From: Trebouxia sp. TZW2008
Lineage: Eukaryota > Chlorophyta > Trebouxiophyceae > Trebouxiales > Trebouxiaceae
Assembly (NCBI GenBank): GCA_002118135.1
Contig: BDIU01000326.1
Span: forward strand, 1 to 64,000
Direction: 5' to 3'
Length of the DNA: 64,000 bases
The notes below the pieces were generated by a model that saw only the letters and a program-made list of their open reading frames with translations, did not search any database and was not told where the DNA came from. This document shows positions 20,549 to 31,500 of the stretch, piece after piece. The stretch's first letter is position 1. Each line of letters starts with the position of its first letter. A program made the translations under genes and the position numbers.

Positions 20549-22047
20549 ATGTGTGCACAAGGCATTCCGGCGGAGGGATGCGCCCCAACGCCAGTCCAGA
20601 TTAGATTGAGAGATATGCAACGACAGCAGACCGTCGTCGACTGCCCGCGGTCGATGGTGGGTCGCGTTATAGGCAAGGGTGGAGAGACTATCAAAGCCCT
20701 GCAGCAGTACACGGGCGCAATGATACAAATCGATCAGTCTTGTGAACCAACTAAAGTCACCGTTGCCGGCTCAGCACAAAGTCTTCAGTTAGCAGTTTCT
20801 ATGGTCCGAGACATAGTAGCAGGCAACTTCAAAGGTTTCGCGCTGCTTCGGCAGCTCACGTCAGGTACAGGTCCTCAGTTGCCACAAGGATACGAGCAGT
20901 TCAGTCAAGCACAGCCAGTGTATGTGGAAGGCTACGGTTTTGTGCCTCCCTCCCAGGTGCGTACACTGCATAGTGTTTGCATAGTCACCCTGTCAGTTTC
21001 GTAAACACAGCGCATCAATCGTACCACTTTGCAACGCATGCTATGTCGAGCATTGTGTCGAGCAGCGTGGTCATGCTCGTCAGTTTCAAATTGAGTCGGC
21101 TGTTCGCTTTGTTATCAACGAGCTGAATGCTGACGGGAGGCTGCTGCTGCGCTTCTCGTCTATGCAGTTTGCCTTCATTTCTGCAAAATCACATGATTGC
21201 CGTTGTAGACCTGTCACTACCTGTCACTACCAACACGGTATTTGCCTGAGGCAGCTCCTGCACGGGTGTATTGGTTGTTGATCAGTATCTGTCAGCAATA
21301 CCCAGTCAACTGCCCCACTGCTGTAGCATTTGTGTCATGGTCTGCTTACTGCTTCAGGCTGATTTGTTGAGAGGGGCCACCATGTCTGGGTTGGGCACCC
21401 CTCCCATGAGTCCTGGCCTGGGTGGTGTGCCATTAGGTAATCATCTATTATCGAAAAAGATATGCTGAACCGGCGCTTGTTGTCCAATGTTTCTTGTTCT
21501 GTGCAATTGGAGCTGTGAACTTGCATGTTTGTATGTTGATACCATTGCAGAAGCTTCAGCCCCGACGCTGGCCCATACTTTCTTCTGGTGCATAGCAAAC
21601 AAGGCATATTTTGTAACATACAAAAACTGTTGCAAACTCTGTTGGGTGATACTCTGTCTGTCCTGGGCGTGGCAAATCTGCTTTGTATGTTCATTTTGTA
21701 CAGGCCATGCAGTGGTAGCTAACTGCGCTACAGGTGTTTTGGCTGGCGCAGGCTTGCTTGGTCTGAATGACAGCTTAGGCGCTCTCAGCTTGAATGGCAA
21801 CAGCATGGTAGCAAACGAGAAATCAATACCAATGAACAGCGATCAGCTAGGCAGGGGCAACTTGACAAGCATTGGAATAAATGCTAGCAGCAACACAATG
21901 GCAGCAAGCCTCCCTTTTGCGCAAAACATGGCGCGAGCCAATGGTCTACCTTTTGGGTGGATGAGTCTGGCTGATCCTGAGGGCAGGATGTTCTATTTCA
22001 ACAATTTGACTGGCGCTGCTCAGTGGAATCCGCCTATGTCATCATAG
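20549..22047 (+). CDS. KH-domain and WW-domain RNA-binding protein
   Basis: Three exons keep frame: 20549-20956, 21358-21436 and 21704-22047. Residues about 29-95 form a type I KH domain: QTVVDCPRSMVGRVIGKGGE holds the GxxG loop (GKGG), followed by TKVTVAGSAQSLQLAVSMV. The KH fold binds single-stranded RNA or DNA. The C-terminus is a WW domain, LPFGWMSLADPEGRMFYFNN with AAQWNPP, carrying both tryptophans and the final proline. A Gly/Ser/Asn-rich linker joins them. KH plus WW in one protein suggests coupling of RNA binding to a proline-rich partner, as in splicing or 3'-end factors; that role is inferred. The ATG at 20549 is the first in a frame open upstream, so a longer start is possible. 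Confidence 0.8.
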
Positions 22048-22611
22048 CTTAGGCGTCTTCTAGCTTAGATAGCTAAACATGTCTCGTCAGTGTACTCTGT
22101 ATGCTTTTGCGCAATCGTCTGCAGAATGCTTGGGCACTAACTCACTGTGTACTGGGACTTGTGATACTTATCAAGTCTGGTATGGCACAAAAGACCATCA
22201 TGTGTTGGGCAGGGCCTGAAGGCATTCTGGAGGGCCCTGCCCTAACAAGACATTGTCTGCCAGTTCTTCTTTTGGCCCGCGAAATGAACATTTATGATTT
22301 TGAGTTGATGATTTCATTCAGTGGTCAAGTATATTGTTGATTTCCTGTTTGGCATAGCTGTTCGGCATAGCAGGATGCCTATATTGATACCGAACTTAAT
22401 CATCCTTTTTGCATTGATTTTGTATGCTGATGCATTGTGCAAGGTACCATCACTCAGCCCAGTTTGTGGTGTCATACCCTGCTATAGCAGATTAGTCTTG
22501 CAGATTGATTTCCGTAAAACAGTTTGTCTTATTTACGTTGCCAGTCGCCAGGTGCAGCCTATCCCTATCTACCCTTGCCCCAAAACATTTTTGACTTTTG
22601 TCTTTAGATGT
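22048..22611. other. Intergenic, nothing recognised
   Basis: This is the 3' flank of the KH-WW gene and of the tentative minus-strand gene. No repeat or gene was recognised. Confidence 0.4.
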
Positions 22612-23248
22612 CTATGTTTGGGTTGACTTTGAGTGAGACCGTACACTGGGAATTACTATTTGTAGTAAGCAAGCACCTGCCACAAGATGGACAGCCCCAA
22701 GTTCGATGCTAGCAATGCATTGCTGTGTGCAGACTGAAGACAGGCTATCATGCACATGCATCAGCATGCTGTGCATTTCAGCAGATGAACTGCTTGACAT
22801 GACCGTGGATAGCTCTGCACTTGGCTGTGTTGCATCCCTTCGGGCAGCCTGAATAAAATTACTGAAGCAATGGTAAATGCAAGATTATCAGCGCTGCGAA
22901 GCATACGAAAACATGTGTTGGTCTTTCCAAATTCACAGTGACATCAGCGACCTGAGCACCTTGATCTTGGCCCAAGGCTTGCGAGTAGGTGTCTGCCGTG
23001 TGTCTTGAATCAATACCCAGAAGGTTCAGAAGCATGCAATGCAATGCAGCCCTGTCTAGCAACGTTGCCATCTGCTGCAACGCCTGGCCTGTTGGGATGC
23101 GGAGATGGCCAAAGAAGTCATAACAGGTGAAACAGGTAATACTGTTGCTGCAGTGCAGTCCACAAATGACACACAAGCTGCTGATATGCCTTAGGTGCAG
23201 CATTGCTGCATGAAGGCTATCTCTATGGTACACGGCTGAAATGAGCAA
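22612..23248 (-). CDS. Possible exons of an unidentified helical protein
   Basis: On the minus strand, about 23105-22965 reads RIPTGQALQQMATLLDRAAL, then HCMLLNLLGIDSRHTADTYS to a gtgctc donor. About 22852-22612 follows an attcag acceptor and reads AARRDATQPSAELSTVMSSS followed by a helix (MLMHVHDSLSSVCTQQCIAS) to a stop. Both are helix-prone and protein-like. No start exon or family was recognised. It lies immediately downstream of the histidine phosphatase gene on the same strand. Confidence 0.35.
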
Positions 23249-23400
23249 GCAGGTATATGCCAGTCAACAAGTTCAATGCAATCTGTTGTCAGTACAAGAA
23301 CCATTGCATGCAGAAACAATAGCATGCGCATCATTTCATTGTGTACTGCAGAGCAAAACAACACAATGTAGACAGGTGCATGGCGCGATCCCATGCTATG

Positions 23401-25175
23401 TCAATTGGTCAAGCCCCACATTTCGCGCTGCTTGTCAGCATCAGACTTTTCCTGTTTGTGAGACAGAAACTCCTGGTCCATGTGCAGACCGTATGTCCAG
23501 TCCCCATTGTCATCACGTATACATTCTGTCAAACAGCAGTAGGGAATGTGCAGACTGCAATTCTCTTTTGTGACCAAGGCTCTTGCCTGCAGAGAGCACA
23601 GCGTGAACATCATGTCACAGACAGACTCACAAGCAGTCACACAGGCAGTCATGCCAACTCCCATTGCCATTGACGAAACAGAAGCAGGTGATGGGAACAG
23701 TGCGAAACAGTTGAGTCAAGGCATGCCAGCATGCATATGAGCAAAGGTCACAACAAATTCTGGCAATGCTGTTGAAGGCACAGTGGATCACAATGGCCTT
23801 GACATGATGCGGACATGTCCCCACGAACTTGCATGACATTGATGACGCCAAATGTGGCCATGCAGAGGCATTGTAGGGAGCAAGGGGAACGTACCAGATA
23901 CTCGACTGAAAGCCCATGAGCAACCTGCATCGCCAACAGAGTAGCCTCAGCACTTATGAGCAGTAAAAGCTAAAGCATCTAAGCCACTTTGCTCTCAAAA
24001 GAGAACTCATAAGTGTTGCAGCCAAGCTGCCTTCAAAGCAAAAGAGTGCCAGAGCGTTGCTGAATTGCACTGGTGTGCAATGTGTCCTCACGTATCTGTG
24101 GAGCAACGAAATCAGCTGCAGCTTCTGCTTTCTTACCAACAGGATGTTCTCATGTGGATGCCGCTCTGCGAGCTGTCTTGCTATTTGCCGACATCGCTCT
24201 TGCGCGTCATCATAGTCCTCAGGGAATTGCAGGCGTGTTAGGGATGTATAGCTAGGATCTACGTTGGAGCATGAAGATTTCAAATCTCCAGGAGTTCTGA
24301 AGTTTGGACGGCCTTCTGGAAACAGTCCTACAGACAGTATTGCTGTCGTTTGTTGAGCAATAGATGGGAAATTGTCCTTGATATATGGGATTATTGAACG
24401 CCAGCAGTGATGAGATCAAATGTACAAGATTTGCAGCAATTCAGCCTTGCTGCAAGGCCACTACCGACATACTTAGCAGACTCAAGTAAAGACAGTTGCA
24501 GCAATAGCAAGGCCTCTGTTGTCAGTCAGACAGGGAGGCTGGCAGCATATCCATACTTGTTAGCATGCCCTCAGCCAGACCATCCTCTATTCTGATGCTC
24601 ACATCTGTGCCTAAACATTTTGCAGCCTCTTGTGCTGTCTGCACAGTTCTGAAGAAGGGGCTTGAGTATATTTGCTGTATGTGCTCTCCCTGTGACAAAA
24701 GATGCAGTCAAGATAGGCGTGTGGATGGCACAGCTCAAAAACTGCCTTTCTTCAGCAGTGGAGAGACCATTTTTGCAAGAACTCAAGCCACCTGCAGCCT
24801 GACGCCCAATTCACGAGCTTGCTGCAGCCCTTGCTGCGTCAATGGCGGATCGTCAGCAACCTGTGACAGCGAAAGCTGTGAGTTTGGTAATCTCTGACTT
24901 GCACAGGAGTGTGTTTCTGCCATACTCACGTCTGCCTGTGCGAGCCACTGCTCGTCAGCTAGGTCCGCCCGCTCGCCGTGCCTTGTAATGAATATTTTGC
25001 CTCCGCCAGAGACCTTGCGGCCTGTGTGCTGCTCTGTGTTGCCCTCTTGTGTAGGACGGTCTAGCACAACACCTGCCATACGCTGGCCACGATGACTTAT
25101 GCACAAGGCAGTGTGACGCAACCTAGGCCTGCAGCATGTATTCACAGGCAGGCGGTGCTGACATGTTGCGTTCAT
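23401..25175 (-). CDS. Histidine phosphatase superfamily (phosphoglycerate-mutase-like) protein
   Basis: Six exons keep frame: 25175-24930, 24860-24792, 24689-24557, 24285-24137, 23924-23895 and 23586-23401, about 270 residues. The phosphate-pocket motif ITRHGERADLADEQW carries the nucleophilic His of the RHG family (here RHGER). PPLTQQGLQQARELG, YSSPFFRTVQTAQ and the second catalytic His in LLVAHGLSVEYL follow in the standard order, and IPYCCLTECIRDDNGDW matches the usual C-terminal strand. The protein is probably a phosphatase rather than a glycolytic mutase, judged from RHGER and the layout. The substrate cannot be told. The second His lies in an exon of only 30 bases. The start faces ALG1 across 350 bases. 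Confidence 0.85.
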
Positions 25176-25525
25176 CCGGTTGCACGCATTGCTTGCTGTA
25201 CTGCATTAGCTTGAAGTGGATGGGTTGTGTCGGAACTGAGCTCAGGTAACTCTGAGCTTGACTCAGAGCAGAGAGAAATCACCGCTAACGAAGAAGAAGC
25301 CGGACGAAACGCTCCGTTTGATTCTGATTGGCATGCACGCTTGCATCGCATCGCTGGAGAGCAGACAGCCTCTCCTTGAGAGCGAGACCTTGATTCCCGC
25401 CAAGGCTCGTCTGCATGAACGGCGCATCTCCAGCTGGCAGTCTGTGCCAGGTCATGCCTGCCTGAGCACCTGAGCATCCTATCTGCAATCTGTCGACAGC
25501 ACTGATCACGTTCGGCGTGACCGCG
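25176..25525. promoter_or_regulatory. Probable shared divergent promoter of the histidine phosphatase and ALG1
   Basis: This 350-base interval lies between ATGs pointing away from each other (25175 minus, 25526 plus). A long open frame crosses it on the minus strand, but its composition and overlap with ALG1 exons mark it as a shadow. No named element was identified. Confidence 0.4.
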
Positions 25526-28500
25526 ATGCGCGATAACATTACATGGGTCGTTGTGTTGGGTGACTTTGGCAGAAGTCCGAGGATGCAATATCATGCTGCG
25601 TCGTTGTCTTCGCAGGTAAGCGTCCCAGAAGCGGCTTTCTCCAGACTTGTCCCTACGTTGACCCATGAAGCAGTGCTGCAGGCTCGAAGTGACGTATGCG
25701 TGCTTGCGCATCATGTCAGTACCCCAATCAGAGAAGTTGCTACAGACCCGCATATTTCGCTCTGGGGCATTCCGGAAACGTAGTACGACCGGCATGTTGC
25801 ACACCGTCACCCGGACCTTCCAACACCGGAAGATGACTGAGCATGCCTGCATCGCAGGCCAGCATGGATCCAATGGCTCCCGCTGCAGAGCCTGCGGTTG
25901 CTCGTCAAGGCTGTAGTCCAGCTGGTGCTGCTCAGCTATTGCATCTTTTGCAAGCTGCCTCACCCAGATACCATCCTTGTACAAAATCCACCAGCTATTC
26001 CCACACTGCTCCTATGCGCCCTGGCCTCATGGTGGCATGACGCAAGGCTGGTGCTTGACTGGCACAACTTTGGCTACACGATAATGTCCCTGACCATGGG
26101 CAAGCGGCATCCTCTGGTATGCACTTGAATTTTTGACTATAATTTCTGATTTTAGCCTCTACTTGTAGGCTGCAGTGCTTTTCTGAATGGTCCTCACAGC
26201 CGGTCTGCTATGCAATTCAGCCCTCACATGCACAGGACACATGTCAACCACACTGCACTTGATCATATGATAATGATGTGCCTGCCATCATGCCTACATG
26301 CAAAATAATGCAGTTGACATTGCCTGTACATAACGGAACCTTTGCAAGTTCCTACTGGGAGCTTTGCAAAGCAGCTTACGAACTTGTGCATTCAACACTG
26401 TGCTTTCACATTTGTGTCCTGTGTCTGTTCAAACCTCAGAACGTGTTTTGTCAGTTTCAATTGACCAGCTGCAGTCTCCTTTTTCCACACTGGACGTCTC
26501 ATCAGCATTAGCAAGCATTTGGCGTACGTTTCCTCATTGTTTGTAGCCCTCTGGACTCATGCATAGCAGCAGCAGCTCCAGCAGCACGTCATGATTGTGC
26601 AGGTGATTGTTGCCGAGTGGTATGAATGGGAATTTGGGTGGCAAGGCAGCAGCCATCTGTTTGCACACAACGCATAGCAGCAACGCATAGCAGCATCACT
26701 AGCAGGAAAGCTGTTTCTGTGCATGTGGTCATTGCAGACTTGGACAGGTTTGCATGGGTTGCACAGTTGCTGCACCTCTTTGCACACATGCATAACAGCA
26801 CCAGTAGCAGCAGCAGCAGCATCAGGACATTTTCTGCTGCACAGGTGATCATTGCGGAGTGGTACGAGTGGTTCTTTGGTTGGCAAGGCAGCAGCCATGT
26901 GTGCGTCTCCAAAGCCATGCAGCACTTCTTGCTTGCCGAATGGGGAATCACGGCCACAGTCTTCTACGACACACCCCCAACCTGGTTCCACAAAGCCAGC
27001 TTGCAGGAACAGCACAACCTGTTCACACGCATCGCAGCTGACCTGAACGCACCCATGCATTATGAAGACATGGCCTACGAGCAGCAGTCCGCCTACAGTC
27101 AGCATGACTTTGACACCGTCCAAGAAAAGCCCAAGCAAGTCGAGGCGACTGGGGTGCTCGAGACTGACCACAATGTGTTCACCCACCTTGTGAAGGGGCA
27201 GCCGCAGCTCAGGGCTGATAGACCAGCCCTTGTGGTCAGCAGCACCAGCTGGACTGTTGATGAGGATTTTGGCGTGTTGCTGAATGCTGCGCTTCAGTAC
27301 GAGGAAGAGGTAAGAGCGCTGCTCTGCTCTGCCAGATTTGCTGCTAGTCTGCAGTGTTGGTGCCTTTGTGAGACTTTCGCGTCTTGCTGAATGCTGCGCT
27401 CCAATATGAAAAAGAGGTAAGAGCATTGCTCTAGCCAACATCTGGCATTCAAACATGCCAGTAGTCTCGCATGCTCCTCAGCAGGATTCATTCATGCACT
27501 CACATCCCGTGCTAAACAGGCTCAGCAGGCCCAGGTAGAGACGTACTGGAGCAAGCAACTGTAGGATGGCTTCACCAGATCATATCCAGATGTCTATTAA
27601 ATCCATTGCATGCTGAAATGGGCAGGCGTCGTGTCAGCTGTCACGCTGCTAGGATCTTCAGTCACAGGCATGAACATCATTTTATACATCGCTTTTCAGG
27701 CATATGCAGCCCTGTAGTCTCAAAGTTATTCTAACGCTTTTGCTTGCTTGGACAAACTCATGTAGCAGCATTGCAATCCTGGCGCAACTGCACAGCTCAC
27801 ATGAATGTGCCGTCCTCCTGATCAGAGTCTCTACATCTATTCTATACAACTCTTTTCAGGCATCTGCAGCCCTGGAATGTAAAAGTGTTTCTGATGCTTT
27901 TGCTTGCTTTGACAAAGTCCTGTAGCAGCATTGCAATGGCGTGGTTCCACAGCTCAAGAGAGCTTGCCGTCAATTTGATGGGCATCAGAGTCTTATGCTG
28001 TTGACCTGTAAAGGTCTGGAATGACATTGACTTGTCAGACATCCAACAGTGGAACATCAGATGTTTGTTTTGTGATGCTCAAGACAAGCCTGCCTGGCGA
28101 GACTGGCCTTGTGCCACACACACCTAGCAACGTATGCTAGGAGGTCTAGTGATCATGATTATCATTATGCTGTGACACCCATCACTGAACCAATTCAGCG
28201 GCTTGTGGGCATATACCAGCTGTCACTGATGTGCTTGCACCATGGTATATGTCTGTGGATCCAGTCTCGTATGTCAAATTCTGTATGTGATCAGGGTTGG
28301 AAATATGAAGAGTGGGTTCACAAATATATATTGCTGTGGCATGCACTTGAGTGCAGCCTGCATATGTTCAAGGCGCGTCGCATCATTGTGTGGTCACAGC
28401 AAACTTCAATCCCTACAATATATAGCATGTTTATTTCATGGCAACACAAACATGCTTGCCAGGTGGTTCCTGATTGCAGTGACCTGAGGCTTGCTTTCCA

Positions 28501-31500
28501 ACGAAAACAGCATTGTCACAGCAGATATGAAAAGCATCATGCTATGACCCAAATCTGCTTCAGCAGCCTGTGTGTGTATGCCAGTTGTTCCTGCTGTGCT
28601 TGCACCATAAGATCTGTCTGTGGATTCAGTCTCGTATGTCCACCTCTATTTTTGATCAGGGTTGGGGATGAGTGGCTTCATGAATATATATGATGTGGCA
28701 TGCACTGTAGTGCAGCCTGCATATGCACAAGGCGCATCGCAGCATTGTGCGGCCACAGCAACTGTCAGCTCCTGCACACTGTAGCAACTCTGCATATGAT
28801 CAGGGTTGGGAATCTGAAGACTAAACTCATTATATATTGTGCATGTGTACACAATATAGTGATGTGGCATACACTGTAGCGCAGTTTGCAAATATGCAAG
28901 CATGTTGACTCTTGTGGCTACAACAAATGACTTGCAGGCCCAGGGGCTGATACCGAAAGGCTCTTGGCAATCACATGCAACAGAAGCCCTGTAACGATGG
29001 AGCTCACTGCCATTGTGGTGAACATCTATACATATCCTGTACAACAGCCTTTGTGCAGAATCTGCACCCTGAGAATAAGTGTGTGCTGTTTCAAACCCTT
29101 TGCCAGTACATGCGTCAGAGTTCTGTGCAATGGCTATGGGTCTGGAGATTGCATACCTGCGATGCAATGCCCTTTGGGGGTGCAATTGCTAGGCTGATCA
29201 TGCTGTGCATGTCTTGTGAAATCTGCTGCTTGGGCTACAACTGTCCTCACCTGCCTATTGCACATGGTCACGACACTGAAATTAAGACTTTGGAGGCAAA
29301 TAGAAGCTTACTTGGGGGCTTGCGCAGTACACTACTGGCCCCAGCCACCTTCTCCGTTTCTTTGAAGCACTTTTGCAGTGCTTGCACACCAATAAAGGCC
29401 TCAACAAAGTCATATGTCTCAGAAGATCACACTCAGCCCTCATATTTGAGCATGCCTTCAAAGCCACACAGCTTCAATGTGGTTGGCTCTTGATTGGGTG
29501 CAAGTGTGCATCTGATCATGCCGCGCACTCCTGATAGAACTTTGCAATTCTGCCATTGAGCATGCCTGTCATGAGGACCTGCATGGCATGCGTGGTGACA
29601 ACTCTGAAAGGCAATATCTGCAGCCGTTGTAAGACATGAGTCATCACTGAAAGGCACACTCTGCACTCAGTGTGACTAGTCAGTCATCACTGAAAGCATA
29701 CTCTGCAGCCAGTGTAAGACAGAGGTCAGCGAGAGATCACAAATTGCGCAACAGGAGCAGGCATTTGCTTTCATTTTTTCAAGTAACTGCCTTTGTTGAC
29801 TGCAGACGTGCTTACTAACTCCACACACAAGAGACTTTCAGACTTTGTCTTGGTGTTTCTCGACGACGTATTCATCTTCAGCACGACTGCTGTGGGACAT
29901 CAACAGCACGTCGTCAGAATATCCATATGTCACGTTAACATTGTGGGGGCTTAAGCCATTGTGCATGCTGGTTTGCGTCGCCCTCCGTTAGTGGCCTGAT
30001 GCCATTCATGAAGTCTTGCAATGTCACCTGGTTTGGCCTAATCAGGCGGCATTGCCAGATTCATCAGTTACATAATGGCACAGTCGCAGGGCAATGCGGA
30101 GATGCCTGTTTAAACGGCAAGTCCTCATCAAAGTTCTGATGACGCACATGCTCTTGCTGCTTTGCATTGTTTCTACTTTGCAGCACAACTGCCGTTTGGG
30201 AGCATGCAATGCCATTGCAGCTGGTCAAAACATGCAACATGAGCAATATGCATCGAATTACAAAGGATGACATTCTTCTCGTCTTGTTGCTGTCTGCTGC
30301 TTCATACATAATATGCAAGACATGAGACCTGTGCTTTGAAGGCCTCTGATCATCATTGCTCTGTGCTTGCAGTCCACAAAGTCGTCAGTGCTGCGCCCAT
30401 GACAACATGTTCGCTGTGCTGCTATCTGTGCGCACTCAAAGCAACAGCTGCAGCAGACTAAGGCTTGTCTCCAGTGAGTGCATGTCTCACTTGCGGCAGC
30501 AGGAGACATTGCCCTCAGTCAGTCCATCAGATAACTGCTGATGCTTCAGACATGTCTGCACATGAGCTTATGAGAACAAGGCTCGAGCTCTGTGATGCAA
30601 GCCTCTCAGCATGCTGCAACATTTCATTCATTCTTTCATTATAAACGTGGGCTAGGCAGGCTCAGCAGGCCCAATCAGGTACTTACACAAGCAATTAAGT
30701 GTCTCCATCCTGCAACAGGCCTTGGCCTTGACCACCGCTACTGTCAAAGTCTTGGCTTGTCACCTGCGTAACGCAAATGCTGTGGTGTCTAAGTGCATAA
30801 GATCATCAGTGCCGCGCCTGCAAAAGACAGGCGCCGTGCTGATGCTTTTGTGCATTGACAGCAGCAGTTGCAGCAGACTGGGCTCTGTCCCAGTGTGTGT
30901 GCATCTCAGCTCAAGCCAAACGTCCCAAGTGAGACTGTGTACTGCTGTTACTGTGCCTGTTAGATAGCCTTCATCACTGTCACTTTGCCCACACACAAGC
31001 TTCTAGCAATCGTGCTCAAGCTCTGTGATGCAAACTTTCAGCAGACTTCAGCCTTGAGCTTAGCTATCAGCAAGATCCTGGCTTGTCACCTGCCCAAGGC
31101 AACTGCTGTTTCAGTACCCCTGAGATTGTCATTGCTGCGCCTATGTGAGGGTGCAGAAGCCATGCTTGTGCACTCAAAGCAGCGGCCTGTTGCCTTGAGG
31201 TGAGCACAGTCACTGTGAGAGGCCTGGCTTGTCACTTGCCCAAGGCAACTGCTATTTCAGTTCCCTGAGATTGTCATTGCTGTCCTTGTGAGGCTGCAGA
31301 TGCTGTGCTGACGCCTGGGTGCACACACAGCAGCAGCCCCTGGCATTGGCCCCAGGTCAAAGGCTTGGCTTGTGACCTGCTTCACTCTGGTGCTGTGCTG
31401 ACGCTGTTGTGCACACACAGCAGCAGCCCTTGGCATTGGCCCCAGGTCAAAGGTTTGGCTTGTGACCTGCCTCAGTCTGCTGCTGCTTGATAGCATCAAG

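Noticed and set aside
25172..25984. 270-codon open frame on the minus strand upstream of the histidine phosphatase
   Set aside because: It runs antisense to ALG1 exons 1-3 and to the shared promoter. Its translation is Arg/Cys/Ser-rich without domain features, while the plus strand encodes clear ALG1 motifs in phase.
26800..26822. AGCAGC microsatellite as a functional element
   Set aside because: It is a short simple repeat just before the ALG1 exon 4 acceptor; nothing shows more than a local slippage product.
26557..27456. 299-codon open frame on the minus strand
   Set aside because: It is the exact antisense of ALG1 exon 4 and its echoes; the conserved protein is on the plus strand.
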